Shown: piece after piece, positions 34,106 through 46,897 of the stretch
Layout: each line of letters begins with the position of its first letter
Numbering within the stretch: position 1 is the first letter of the stretch
NCBI GenBank assembly: GCA_026225945.1
Contig: JAMJFZ010002561.1
Span: forward strand, 1-64,000
Direction of reading: 5' to 3'
Length of the DNA stretch: 64,000 bases
Source of the DNA: Cricetomys ansorgei
Taxonomy: Eukaryota > Chordata > Mammalia > Rodentia > Nesomyidae
Notes under the pieces: generated by a model
What the model was told of the DNA's origin: nothing
The model's database searches: none
What the model saw: only the letters and a program-made list of their open reading frames with translations
Program-made: the position numbers and the translations under genes

Positions 34106-35599
34106 TCCATCACCAATTGCTAGAAAAACAACTTTCAGGGCCAGCTGCACTGCTGGTGTAGCGTTCTCACTGATGGGAAAAACACAGGCAGGACCAGGTA
34201 ACACAGGGCACACAGATTTGGTTGGCAGTCCTGGTGCCGATCAGGGCCAGCACAACTTTTTTTTTTTTTTTCCAGAAAGCCATCCAAGGATGAAGGTTAC
34301 TGAAGACAAATGGGTACTACCTGTGGGACAGCTGTCCGTGCAGTCCTGTGACTCCAATAGCTCTGGTTGTCTCTGCTCCTACCGAGCAGAGGGTGCAAAC
34401 GAAGCCATTTGTGCAGAAGCCACAATTGGCAAAGAGTAACAACTTATTGATTCCGGCTGCCCAGGAAGGCCGTGTTTCTTCTCCCCGTCTTTTCACTGCT
34501 AGTCTGGGTTGAATTGAAAAACACAAATTCTACTCAAATGTATTAACAGCTTTCTAACGTAAGCTGTCAGTTGTGAAGAAATGAAAAGAATGATTTGAAG
34601 CACCAGAAAAGGTCTGAGCTGGTTTATTTTACCTTGTATGTTATAAATAAGAAAGAAGAAGAAGGAGAAGAAAAAGAAGAAGAAAAAAAAGGGCAGTCAT
34701 TCACCAGTGTCAACTTGGAGATTGCCTTGGTACCACTTTCTCAACAGAACAGAATAATATATTAGTAAGGGCACCTCGCTTGCAAATGCGATTAGGAGCT
34801 TTGTGGAAATAACGACAGAACGGTGCCTTAATGGCTTTAAGATCCACAGATGGCAAATCAAGGAAAGGATGTGTTTATCACCCCCTGAATACTCTGAAAA
34901 CTGCACATCGCAGGACTAGGATGCTTCTAATGGCAGCTCCTCACTTCTAGAGTCCTCAGTAGGATTGTTGCCTGTCCAATATCCAGCTCTTCCAGTGTCT
35001 TGTGGCAGTATGGGGAAGTCACTTTCCTGACCACACCGCATTGGTAAAAGGCAGCTGGGCAGCCTCTGCTTTGCCTGGAGCAGCTGCAGGAAAAAACCAG
35101 GGAGCCAGATAGGTATAAGCATGCATTTGAGCTGGATATGCCATGTGGTGTGTTTCATAGAGCACTTCGAAGTTAGAGTAAGGCACAGTACTAACAGCTG
35201 CTTCCAAGAGTTCGAGTTCCTTCTGTCTCCGGTTTTAGTGTATGTTGTGTGCGTTAGCTACATGACTCAGAGGCCACTTTTCTGTAATGTCACAAAAAAT
35301 GTGAGTCGATCAATTCCGCACTCATTTAGAACACATTTTGACTACAAATCTTAGAGTCAGCTCTTTTTGTATATCAAACACTTTCAACCTCATCTACCTT
35401 TGCTTGCATGATACGTATTTGAATATTTTATATAAAAGTAAAGATTTAAAAGTTCTACAATTGGGATATACTCTCTCTAGTTATGAAACATCTCTTAATT
35501 TTCTCTCCCTCTCATCTTATACCCTCCTCACTCTCCTCTTCTTCCTTCCTTAAAATAGCGACATCAGGCTTGGCCATCCAAGAACCTTGATTCATTTAC
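34106..35599. other. Intronic sequence, including a candidate conserved patch at 34,700-34,915
   Basis: A poly(T) run lies at 34,258-34,271 and a GAA-rich tract at 34,651-34,690. Between 34,700 and 34,915 the sequence is unique, with several CpGs, an octamer-like TGCAAATG (34,782) and ATAACGAC. This is only suggestive of constraint. Confidence 0.35.
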
Positions 35600-35603
35600 C
35601 TTG

Positions 35604-35757
35604 TTGGAGCTGGAGAGCTGGAGAGTGGCTAAGAGCAGGGTCTGCACTTGCAGAGGACCTGAGTTTGGTTCCCAGTGCCCATGTTGAGTGACTGATAACT
35701 GCCTGTAACTCTACCTGTAGGAGATCCTCTGCCTCTGGACTCAGTGGACACTGCATT
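35604..35757 (+). mobile_element. B3-type SINE, source of the adjacent (CA)n block
   Basis: GGAGCTGGAGAGCTGGAGAG, TGGCTAAGAGCAGGGTCTGC, AGAGGACCTGAGTTTGGTTC and CCCAGTGCCCATG are a B3/B2 head in sense orientation. The CA-rich 3' tail runs straight into the microsatellite. Confidence 0.85.
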
Positions 35758-36336
35758 CACACACACACACACACACACATGCACACACACACACATAAAT
35801 GCACAGACACATACACGCACACACACATTCACACACACACACACACACACGCACGCACATACATGCACACACACACACATAAATGCACAGACACATACAC
35901 GCACACACACATTCACACACATACACACACACGCACACACACATTCACACACACATACATACATACACATGCACACACACATGCACACACACATATACAC
36001 ACACATTAACACACACATGCACACATACACATGCACACACACATGCACATACACATACACACACACATACATGCACACACACATTCACACACACATACAC
36101 ACATACATATGCACACATAGACACACACACACATGCAAACACATACATATATACACATGTGCACACACACAGACACACACACACATGCACACACACATAC
36201 ACACACATACATGCACACACACATTCACACACACATACACACATACCTATGCACACATAGACACACACACACATGCAAACATGCATACATATATACACAT
36301 GCGCACACACACAGACACACACACACACACACACAC
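35758..36336 (+). repeat. Complex (CA)n block with 84-bp and 140-bp higher-order units
   Basis: About 580 bp of CA-rich repeat. A segment starting ACATAAATGCACAGACAC recurs at 35,793 and 35,877 (84 bp apart). A segment starting ACATACATGCACACACAC recurs at 36,065 and 36,205 (140 bp apart). These long-range repeats show segmental duplication inside the array, not only slippage. Confidence 0.9.
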
Positions 36337-38598
36337 GAGAGCAAAACTGAAGTTAAATATTCCAAAGAGCTATAGAATAATGAACAGAATAATACGTTGT
36401 CTGAGGTCTTTCTTTTTCCTTTAAAAGATCTTTCTACCTAACATAGGCCCTGGTTGCCATCATGATCCTCTGGTTAATCAGGGTCCTGTGCAGTGAGTGG
36501 ACTGTGGGAAAGTAGGCACGGTTTGAGCTTTTCTAAAGGGAGGTACGGTTTGCATCATTTCAAACAATGGGCTGTGTGGATTCTGACAGAGCTGCTGGAA
36601 GGTGGAGTGGAGAGAAACTTCTCCTCAAGTGCCCCTGCTCTCATAATAAACCACAGTGGTGCTTAGCAGGGAGCTTGGTGTCACTCGAAAAGGGACTTGG
36701 CATGCAGACGAATGGGACCCAGTCGACCACTTGTATCTCTGCAAAGCCCTTTAAAGGCCTTGCTTCTCGCTTTACACAGACATTGTGTGTCTGCGAAGAA
36801 GAGATTTCTAAACAGGGCAGTGTTGTCATAAATATATCTTGTCTTTCCTTGTACGTTTGTGATAGGACTGACTTCTTTAATCGGTGGTTAACTTCTCATT
36901 TTACTGAAAATAATTTAAGTTTTTCTTTACTAAGCTTTCCTGAGCTGTCTCTGAGCAATCATCTTTAAAGAGAGCTGAATTAAAATCTGTCATAGATTAT
37001 GAAATGAAAAATAGCGTATGTTGTTAGTACTGGATAATGTAAGCCAGAGATCAGGTCCTAGATAAACATGATAGATCACAAACAAACAAACAAACACAAC
37101 ACAAAGCAAACAAAATAGTCAAAACCTTCACACAGCATTTCTATGGGGGCAACAACGACAGCTGTGCGTTTCTTGGGGGCTGCCACTCACTGGGCACACT
37201 ATAGAAATTAGCGTGCTTGGCTTTCCGGCATTTATTTGATTGCTATCACTTAAACAACTAAGACTGCTGAGTATGTCTGGGATTCTAATTCAGGAGTGAC
37301 TCCATGTCTGAGCTTATTGTGACATAAGGTTTTTGGCTTCTACACATCATAGGAACATGATCTGTGCCTATAACATACATATTGGTTAGAATAAAACAGT
37401 TGGTATTCAGAGATCCAGGGAAACCTCATCAGGCCTACATAAATAATAAACTCACCCTTGGTGAGCTCCTGTCTAGAAGGCATAAGACAGAGCCGTGTGC
37501 CACGGTTTGGAATTTGGATTTCAAGTACTTTTTTAATAAAGGAATGGCAGAATCTCCATGTACTACTGCCCAGAGGAAGTCAGTTTATAGAGTATAAATC
37601 TTTGATCACAGTTTGTGCCTTGGATCTTCTAACGCAGATGCATCTGAAGTTAGATCAGTGGAGACTAATGTTGTCTTCTACTCGCCTCTGCCAAAGTTAC
37701 ATTCAGTCTTCCTTAGGTGTTAGATGTCTGGATACTTTGTTATTCTCAGTAAATGGGCAATTTCAAAGAATTTCCTGACACATTTTTCAGTTTGGGCTCC
37801 TGTTTCCACCTTTGCTCTGAGGGATGCATCACTCTGCAGCCCCTTTTTCTTTTTCTGAGAGACATGTTTTTCATTGAAAGAGATTAGAGAATTTTTTTTG
37901 TTTGTTTAGTGATGACAAAATGTAAAAAAAAATAAAAATGCCCATATCAACCAGTGACCTTTGAGTTCTTGTTGTGTGACTCTTTCTGGGAAGATATAAA
38001 ATACCTGCTCATCCCAGATAGCAAATGAGAGCAGAACAAAGTAACAATTATACCAAAGTTCAGCTTGGCCAACCAATAAGTTTATTGAGGTTAGTAACAA
38101 GTACATAGATGAGGGTTTTCTTACAGGGGCACCAACCGCTCAAAGGCAGATGCATCACTAAAATCGAATATGGGTGATAACTTATAGAATCTGAGATGCT
38201 GGAACTCGATGTGTGACTTTCCGATTGCTTGACTGGAGGGAAAGTCTCCACTCCCTGGCAGTTTACTGCTTCTGACGTTGGGCAAGGGAGCTCTGTGAAT
38301 CTGGTTAGTTTTAGAAACTTCCTGGAATTTATGAGTTGTTTATTTCTTGAGTTTTATGAACCTCCTTCCACCTTCTGGAAGGGACGGTTTCAGTTGGGAT
38401 AAAGCCGCTAAAGAATGGGTGTGAAGCACAGTATCTCGAAGCCCTCCCCTGGGTGGCTAAGGAGTGACTTCTCTGAGATGGAAAAAAGATTTACAGTGGA
38501 AGACCAGGCTTTGGTGCTTTATATTAATTAATTATTAATTAAAATTTGAAGTTACTGAATAGTTGCTGAGATTTTGTGAAAATGTCCTCTTCAAATGC
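36337..38598. other. Intronic sequence with no recognised element
   Basis: Contains (CAAA)n-like sequence at 37,080-37,110. No repeat family or coding signal that I can support. Confidence 0.5.
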
Positions 38599-38920
38599 TG
38601 TGGTAGTGTGATTGAGATTGTGCCCCACAGTCACGCAACACCTGGTCCCGAGTCCGTGAAGCCGCTTGAGGAGGGAGGTGGTGAACTTGCCTGAGGAAGT
38701 CCATTACTGCAGGCTCTGAGGGCTCATAGACCCCGCCTTCCTCCAGTTCATTCTCTGCCTCATGACTGTGGCTGAGGTTGGGGCTTCTTAGCTTCCTGCT
38801 GCAGGCTCCTGCTGCCACGCCCACCCCATCATTACGTTCTCTCTCTCTGGTGGAGCCATATTTTCCATCAGTTGCCTTTGTTTTGGTATTTCAGCACAGT
38901 GGCAGAAAAGTCACTAACGG
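38599..38920 (+). mobile_element. MT-type MaLR solo LTR
   Basis: TGTGGTAGTGTGATTGAGAT start, ACACCTGGTCCCGAGTC, CTTGCCTGAGGAAGTCCATT, CTGCTGCAGGCTCCTGCTGC, GGAGCCATATTTTCC, GTTGCCTTTGTTTTGGTAT and a CAGCACAGTGGCAG..AGTCACTAAC end follow the MT/MaLR LTR order. Diverged. Confidence 0.7.
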
Positions 38921-39383
38921 AGAAGTAGATTATAAACAGGCGTAGAAAATTGGGTAATTCTGCATGTGAGTCAAACTGTGACCTTGAAATGGGGAGAGTT
39001 GCATGGATTAATTATCCTGTGTGCCCAGTTTAGTCAAGTCCTTAAAGGCAGAGAGTCCCTCTTGACTGGTGGTGTGAAATTGAAGGCAGGAGAAGGCATG
39101 CAACGTAGCTGGCTTTGAAAATGGGAGAAGGAGGCCCGTAGTTCCAGAATGAAGTTGGTTATAGAAGTCAGCAAAGTTAAGAAAATGGATTTTATTGTAG
39201 AGCCTCCAGAAAGGAATGCATTTCTGTGACACACTGATTTTAATTCAACGAGACTCATTTTTGACTTCTCATTAATGATTTTTTTTTTATTCTACTAAAT
39301 TTTGGTAATATGTTATGACAGCATTAGACAACTAATAGGAATACTGAAAAAGATACTCTTGGGCTATTTTCGTAACCCTCCCT

Positions 39384-39738
39384 ATTATGGTTTGAACAGT
39401 GAATGCCCCTAATGAGCTAATGTACCGAGTACACCACACCCTTCGGCAGTGGGTCCTTCAGGAAGTGTAGCATGGTTGGGGAAGAAGGTCATTAAGGGCG
39501 CATCCTGGAAAGATATGTGCTGTCCCTGCTTCCTTCATGTTTCTCCATCTCTGCTGCCTGTCTGTCAGGAAGTGATCCTGCTCTCCACACACATGTCACC
39601 ACGATGCTCTGCTGCACACGGGCTGGAGACTGAGCCAGCCAGCTCTTGTGAGCCAGTGAGAAACCTTCTCACGTAAGTTGTCTATCTCAACAAGCTTAGA
39701 GCTGAGATTTGTCACGGTAATGAAGAAGTGACTAACAC
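39384..39738 (+). mobile_element. Second MT/MaLR-like LTR
   Basis: TATGGTTTGAACAGTGAATG, GTGGGTCCTTCAGGAAGTG, a CTGCTTCCTTCATGTTTCTC-type middle and a TTTGTCACGGTAATG..GTGACTAACAC end resemble MaLR LTRs. More diverged than the element 460 bp upstream. Confidence 0.6.
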
Positions 39739-39894
39739 TCTCTGCTCAACACAAATACGGCATTAATTATGTGTATTAAGTCTTCCATCACTTACAATTA
39801 ACTTTAACAATGAAGCAGATAAAGCACTGCTCTGTTCTTCTGCCCAGAGAATTAATTGGAAAGTTGCCACTTTGTTTCTTTTTAAAAATTAAAA

Positions 39895-40069
39895 AAAAGC
39901 TTTTTTTATGTGTATGTTTGTTTTGCTTGCATGTATGTATATATATACTACGTGTGCCAGAAGAGAGCATTAGATACCCTGGAACTGGAGTTAGAGGGCT
40001 GGAGACCGAACCCAGGTCCTCTGCAAGAGCAACAAATGCTTTTAACCATTGATACATCTTTCCAGCCTC
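39895..40069 (-). mobile_element. B3-type SINE
   Basis: GTGTGCCAGAAGAGAGCATT, CCCTGGAACTGGAGTTAGAG, CCCAGGTCCTCTGCAAGAGC and a final CATCTTTCCAGCC, in antisense. Confidence 0.85.
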
Positions 40070-42199
40070 CAACAATCTCTTTCAAATCCTCTGTAGAGTT
40101 AAAAACTCAAGCTTCATGTTACTTATGGACTATTACTAGTACCATGGCGTCACCATCTGCTAGTTTTTTAGACAAGGAGATAATATACCACCAATCTGAA
40201 TGAGGTAAAATACAATTTAAAGTAATCAGTCTTCATCTTAAGCCATTCATCAATACAAGAGTATACTTTCTTTTCAAAATTATCAATTCTCTCTTTTCTC
40301 CTCAATTTTGCTAGTTTAGAAGTTAGTTTTATTCATATTTATGCATGAAATTGATCATTTCGGTTTTGGGGTAGTTGCTATTAACTTGACCACCACATTC
40401 ATTAAAAGGCAGTTGTCTTTGTATGTCAGGCACCTTGGGTGCCACATAGCTTTGGATGCTGGTTTTAAAACTCACACTTCAGGAGCACCAGATGCCTTCT
40501 TTGTAGGCTTTGGCCTTTGGGCAGGGAATGGGATGTGGTAGGTTTGCTTTGGAGAGCCTGTCGATTTAACATGGTCATCAAGATGCACTGGATAACCAGA
40601 GACTACTGGCATCGTTCACTGGTACACAGAGCTGGATCCCTCATATCGGAGAGTGCGTTCTCTCAAAATAACCACACGTGGTAGCACTGCCAAAAGGCTC
40701 TTCTTTATCATCTTCTCTAGACACAAATAGTTTCCTGACACTTGTCACAGTTGTTTCAGGACAAAATGTCTTTGTTTTTGTTTTCCATTGTAACATGTAC
40801 AGAAAAAATGCTGTTTTGGGAGTTCGAAATGCAAAATAAGTATAATGTGAGTTGCAGAATTGATCTTAGGGAGAATTGTGTCTTTGTCAATATCAGAATA
40901 ACAGCCTGTTATTGCTGAGAAGAAAGATCCCTCTCATTTATTCCTAGATTTGTTAACTAATTGCTTTATGGGGAAAGAACTCAAAAGAGTGTCTGAAACA
41001 CTGTAGAGGTTTTAAGGGAGCAGAAAACAGTTGTTGTGAAATGGAAAATGCAAATGACATTTGTCTTACCACTTTTCAATAAATGAGAAAAAGGCTAGAA
41101 AAGATTCATTCCCATCTAACCTTTCGACGTTGTGGCATGACATTGTTATCTACGATGCTCTTGGTTAAAATCTGTGCAATCAAGTTACGAAAAAGTAGCA
41201 AAAAAAAAAAAAAATCCCTCAAAATGTTTTAAGTAAGTTTGTGATTTCGTGCTGGGCCGCAATCATAGCTCTTCCTGAGTGCGTGCGTCCTGCCACAGGT
41301 TGGACGTTTTTTTTATTTAGCAGAAGATGCAATTCTGATGGTGGGATGAAGTCTCAGGCAAGATAAACGGAAAGGAGAGATGACTAAAGTCACTGATGAA
41401 GAAGTCTCATGTTTATGAAACTAAATTTTGGGGAAACCCATAGCAAGGCAAGGAGCCAATGGGCAGAACTGGAAGGAAGGATTTCTGTTGCTGTTATGAG
41501 GGTGAGCAATGACACAGTGGGCACGAGGGTACTGGGGCGCTCCCGTGGGAAGGACGGCTGAGGGACCCAGGAGGGGATGAGGGCTGGCGTGTGCTCTCTG
41601 CCAAGGGTGACTACCCAGTTCCAGTAAAAAAGGACTTGCTGAGTTATGTCAAAGCAGAGCTTTATTTTTGGTATCTGTGTGTTCTATTCACTGTTTGAAG
41701 GGGAATCTAGGGTGGGGAAGAGGGAGGGTGCAGAAGGCCTGTTACCTGGAAGCCCTTGAAAATTATGCTGTAACTCATATTCATTATGTCCTATAACATA
41801 TTTTAAATTGGTTTTCATTATGTAAGTGTGACTCAGGAATAATTTATGCTGATTTCTCTGGCTGTCTTGCCAAAATCAGTCTCATTACTTGGTATTCACA
41901 TTTTTCAAACTCTATATAATTAGTCTATCAGGAAAGTTAGTTGAATGAAGGAGTTAGGATCATTTTTTATGGATTAACTATCAGGAGTTTTGTTGACATG
42001 GGGGCATTTTTATGAGAGTTTTGTTTTTAATTTAAAGAATAAAATGACTTTGAAGCTGAAATGAGAAAGCTCAGGGTCAACTGGGTTCCTTACCTTTTCA
42101 CAGTGCTGCAGAAGGAGCAAATTCAACAGAAGAGTAAATAAAGTCAGGGGGTAAATAATAGAGCAGAATGAATGTTGAGAAGGTGACTAACCCAGATCC
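40070..42199. other. Intronic sequence with no recognised element
   Basis: Unique-looking, including a poly(A) run at 41,200-41,213 and an AT-rich, possibly conserved patch at 41,750-42,010 with ATAATTAG-like and TTATGCTGAT motifs. Confidence 0.45.
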
Positions 42200-42395
42200 A
42201 CTGTCAGAACAGTATTGATGACAATAGTGCTCAGTTTACCTATATGTTAGCTCACTCAAATTTCATCATCTCATGAACATCATTCACAGATGAATAAACC
42301 AAAACATATGAATTGATGCCCACGTTCATACAACAAGTCTTCGCTGGGGAAGCTGTTGGAACCTGTGTTTGTTAGACTCCGATGTCGAAGTTCAC
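42200..42395 (-). mobile_element. MIR SINE
   Basis: TTCATCATCTCATGAAC, CACAGATGAATAAACCAAAA, then TTCATACAACAAGTC and GGAACCTGTGTTTGTTAGAC match the antisense MIR order. Confidence 0.65.
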
Positions 42396-42716
42396 ACTTT
42401 TGTTTTTTGTTATTCTCTATTGACACACAAAGTAAGGACACCAAAGCAGAGCAAAGCTAAGCTAATGGAAGGAGTTTGTTCCTTACGGATTTGGGGTAGA
42501 AGCTGTGTTTTTGAATCAAAGTCATTAGAGAAATGCAGCACCCATGAGGCTGGTAGTAAAGCCAATCTAGGATTCTCTTCCGATCTCCTTTGTCACCAGA
42601 GCTTATAGCTGCTTGTCTTTGAGATGGATTCTCCTGTGGCTTGTTCATGATTTAATGATTATTCATACTATTATGTCTGTAATTGAATGTTAAGATTCTT
42701 GAGATCTTAAATTGGA

Positions 42717-42746
42717 ATGCACAAACACACATACACATATGTATAC

Positions 42747-42778
<32 letters not shown>

Positions 42779-42789
42779 GTACACGTATG

Positions 42790-42824
<35 letters not shown>

Positions 42825-42870
42825 CTGTGTGTCTGTGTGTGTATGTGTCTGTGTGTGTGTTTGCATGCGT
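42717..42870 (+). repeat. Compound (AC)n(TATG)n(TG)n microsatellite
   Basis: CA-rich, then TATG/TA-rich, then a TG run with TCTG interruptions. Confidence 0.9.
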
Positions 42871-45234
42871 GTTTCCTGATGTTTGCAGCAATGAGGAAAA
42901 TATTTCCTGAAAACACATTACAGAACAGACTCAGTTGGACTGGTCTCTAAATTTTTGGGCCATCCAAGCTTACCAAGTGGCTTCCCAAACTATGATAGAC
43001 TTTTTTTTTCTCATTTTTTTTCTTTGAAAGTTTCAAAACTTTAATATCTGAGAAAGCGATTCTGAGGATGTGTTGTGTAACTGCTGTTCTTGACCCAAGG
43101 TATTAACCATTGCTCAAGAGAAGCTACTACCTCGTTCCTGATGCCCTAGGAACACCGGGAGCCTTTTGAAACGCCCCAGGAGTGTTGCTTTAAATTAGAA
43201 TTGGGAATTAAATCATCTCATATTCACTTTGAAGTTTTGTGCTGTGGAGTTGACCCACACAGGGATCCACTCTGATAAGGAAAGTAGATTTTGACTGAAT
43301 TGGGTCTTCTAAAAAAATAATATAGAAATTTCCACACCACAACTTGAAATACCTGCCTGTGCCAAGAACGCTTCTGCCATTGGATAGTACTTTGGCTGCA
43401 AGTTGATGGGCGTTCTGACTTTTACACTGTCATCTGTGTGTGAGGGTCATATGGTGTTATTTTGTATGTAAGAAGAAAAATACTGTAATAAATATAGAGA
43501 TTATACAAAGTATAAAAATAAATCTGTCTTTTGTATTTGCTCAAAGTAAGGCTCCATGCTCCGTGTTTTGTGTCATAATTGTGTGTTCCACCACGACTTT
43601 ATCCTTACAAAATATGACTTTCTAGGGAAACAGAACACTTACATAAGGCATGAAGTGGAGTATGGGTGACAGAGAAAATTAATGATGTAGTCTATGAGGA
43701 CCAAATATGATCATCAACTTTGGTCATCAGCTTTGGGTTGGAGTACTGCAGGAAGGTAAGCAGGGGAGAAATGGATGAACCTTCCAAAATGGGAAAGGCG
43801 TAAGCATGGAGAGATTTGAAGGCGGCGGGCATGAAATCTGTTTGGAGAGGTGGAGGTCCCTCTGGCCAGGTGGGAGGAGAGTGTGGAATGGTGCCTGGAG
43901 AAACAGGACGAAATCAGGAGTGTGGGCTGTGGTATTCCAGCCTGGTACCTCTTCTCCAGCACAGAATAGTGGGAAACTTCAAGTGTGATGAGCCGTTTTG
44001 TTTCAATGCCATGCTGAGAGTAAAGATGGAAGCTCAGTTCGTGTCCTTTTTCGGGACTCGACCTTCACCATCAGCGTTTCCAGGGGCTCCTGTTCTGTCT
44101 ACCGTATGTAATGCTCCCTGGCTGGGTGTCAAATATTTTTCATGTCTCAGGCTTTTTTTCCCCTTCCTTTGTAAGCCCTGATGGGCTCCCTGAGGCTTGT
44201 GATAAAGTGAAACCTAGTGGGCAGAAGCAAAGGAGCCATGAATTAATGTTTATTAGCTCAGAGAGCCTTCTCTGGAATAGTCTGGAATCCGAGACCATAG
44301 TCTGAAATATCTCCCAGAAACAGATTTTTAGAGTTCAACTCTCTAGAGAGAAGCCACTTTTTCTACCTCCAGCCCTGTCTTGGGAGTTGGAATAAAAACC
44401 TGAAAGTGGACTAAAATTTAAACAAAGCCTTGGTACCCATGATGTAATGTGGTTAGTTATTGAAAAACAGTGATGCGCAGTTTGCCAGCACAAACATACA
44501 ATCCTCTTTTATACATTTGCTCTGTCTACTTCCTCCAAGTTTTTATTTGAAGATGTACCTTGCATATATTCTCTGCTCTGGGTAGTGTTTCCTAATCGGA
44601 ATGCGGTGCAGGTCTGCCCTTGTTGAGTGTACTGATGACAGGAGAGATGTTAATGGCAACAACAGATATTAAGCATTATTTTATAAAAAAAGAATTTGAT
44701 CGGTTTCATCAGTTCCCTTAAATGGAGTGGACATGAAAACCATGGGTTTTAATAAATGTGACATAAGTCAACAGCATGGATCACAGAAACATGGAGAATA
44801 GTGTCCCTAAATCAATTTAATGTGGTAAGAACCCCAGGAAAACAACAGATTGGACCTCTTCAGAAGGAAGCACTAGAAAAACGAAGGCTGGCAGAAGTTA
44901 CTCATGGTATATTTTTCATCAAGTTTTGGTAGAGAGTGTCTGACAGAATTAAGTACAGAGTCACTTATGCGAGATTTGTCCTCTAGGTGGCTAATGCTGG
45001 GAATACTATTTGTATTAACAGGCAAAATAGGCTGGCAATACACAAGCAATTATCTAAATTTTATGGATATGGCTCTGCCCATAAGTCTAGGTAATGACGA
45101 CATATCTCTTATGAGACTACATTAGCTCATGGGTTACCATAATCATATTAAACCAACAGAATGTCCATGTAAAGATGAAGGCATCAGAGTGACAATCACA
45201 GCCCATAGACAGGCAAGAGGGTCCTGGTCTCCAA
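42871..45234. other. Intronic sequence with no recognised element
   Basis: GC-richer and purine-rich around 43,790-43,930. Open frames there (up to 121 codons) have no family support. Confidence 0.5.
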
Positions 45235-45462
45235 CTACAACAACAATGACAGCAACAACAATAGCAACAATAGCAACAATAGCAACAATGACAGCCACAA
45301 CAGCAGAGGCAACAACAACAGCAGCAATAACAAAAGCAACAGTAGCAACAATACAGCAACAGCAACAGCAGCACCAACAGCAACAGCAGCACCAACAGCA
45401 ACAGCAGCACCAACAGCAGCAACAATACCAGCCTCTGCACAGCAACAACAACTTTCTAATTA
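45235..45462 (+). repeat. CAA/CAG trinucleotide-type block with an 18-bp minisatellite
   Basis: About 230 bp of CAA, CAG and AAT triplets. The last part has three 18-bp units beginning AGCAACAGCAGCACCA at 45,361, 45,379 and 45,397. In one frame it reads as poly(Gln/His) and in others as poly(Thr/Ala) or, antisense, poly(Leu). No coding context. Confidence 0.9.
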
Positions 45463-46227
45463 ACTGTAAATGAATATAATTTGAATATTATCCTCTTCTA
45501 TTCAGTGTATTCCCTGGAACTGTTTCCCTTCCAGAAGGTTAAGGGATGTGAAACAAAAGTTCTCTCCATTTTCATAGATAAAAACAATGCAGGTAGTTGA
45601 GCTGCCAGATGCACTGAACCCAGAAATAGAACTTCTGAGTTCTGTGGAGATGCAATTTCACTTCAACCTCCCTCTGGTCTGAAGCTGCTTCTGATATTGC
45701 ACAGTGATTTACTCTGGACCCTGACATGACGGAGTTGGTGTTTCCAAAATCTAAACTTCTATAATCGAATCAGATGAGAAATGTAGGGATCCATCATGAA
45801 ACACTGTTTTGTTTTGTCAAAACCGTTAAGTGGAAGTAATAATTAAATATGAAATATTAAAACAAACTTTTAACTTTCCCACACTCTTTGTTTTACCAGA
45901 TAGGATATTTTACTTTTGTTTTCTAAAAATTAGTGGTTTGCTGCCATGAAGATCTTATTAGTTTGTGAGACTATTTTACTAGACCACTGGACTAAAGTGT
46001 ACCAACAGAAGAAAGATACCAATTCATACTCAACATAAATGCTGCTTACCTTATTATGGTAATGCTTACCCAATTATCATAAAAATAAAACCCGGTGTTC
46101 AAAAACAATGTGCGAGCGAGATATTCATTAGAAAGATAAGCATCCTCTTGCAGTTTAGCCAATGGCTTCAGTACCTGCACGTATACATATTCTGTCTTTG
46201 CAGTTAAAATCACTGTGATTTTATTTC
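45463..46227. other. Intronic sequence with no recognised element
   Basis: AT-rich. Nothing assigned. Confidence 0.5.
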
Positions 46228-46355
46228 TTATTGATTTTATTTATTTTGAGGCAAGATCTTGTTATGTAACCTATGCTGGCCTTGAACTTGCAATCATGTT
46301 ACTCCAGACTCCTGCATGCTGTTTTTACAGGAGTTTCCACCATGCCCAGCTTTGT
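46228..46355 (-). mobile_element. Old B1-type SINE
   Basis: GAGGCAAGATCTTGTTATGT, ATGCTGGCCTTGAACTTGC, CTCCTGCATGCTG and TTTCCACCATGCCCAGC keep the antisense B1 order. Strongly diverged. Confidence 0.75.
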
Positions 46356-46489
46356 GATATTTTATTTTTATGGACACATATTTTTTTGGTAGAGTACATC
46401 ATTGATCTCAATTTACCGTCCTTCTCTGTACAGCTCCATGGCCGTTTAACTTTACTGTCTATTCCCTCTGAGGGCAGGACATAACTCCC

Positions 46490-46897
46490 TGTCCTTTGGC
46501 TTGGCTGTTTGGCTAGCTTTGAGTGATAGGACATGGTGGTGGGAGAGGATGGCAGATTTGCGCTTAGGCCTCAAGATCCCTTGAGTATTTCTAATGGTGG
46601 GCTCTTCTTCCATTGCCATGGCGATGCCTCAGTATCATCTGCTCAGCGATGAAGGCTCCTGGAACAGACTTGAGTCACACAAGTGGTCCCAGCCAAGGCT
46701 GGCTGATATCAGCTCACAGCCAGCTTACTGTAGACCTGTGAGCAAGTCTGCCTAAGATTGTAGAGCTATTGAACCAACTCCGAGCTGACACAGACATAAA
46801 ACACGCTTATGAATGAATGCTCCTGGGGTTTATTTCTGGCTATTTGTTATGCAGTATGATGAGAGTAGCTACCTGATACACTACTTCTTTTAGTTCA
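46490..46897 (+). mobile_element. MLT1-type MaLR LTR
   Basis: GGCTAGCTTTGAGTGATAGG, a GTGGTCCCAGCCAAGGCTG segment, CAGCTCACAGCCAGCTTACTG and the terminal TTTGTTATGCAGTATGATG with CTACCTGATACAC follow the MLT1 order. Pan-mammalian age. Confidence 0.7.

Noticed and set aside
35744..36424. 226-codon His/Thr-rich plus-strand frame and Cys/Val-rich minus frames
   Set aside because: Translation of the second (CA)n block, not a protein.
45129..45473. Poly(Gln/Thr) plus frame and poly(Leu/Cys) minus frame
   Set aside because: Artefacts of the CAA/CAG triplet block. No start context, splice sites or homology.
46228..46355. tRNA or other Pol III gene
   Set aside because: Pol III-like boxes in this and similar places belong to SINEs (B1, B2/B3, B4, MIR). 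No intact tRNA cloverleaf was seen.
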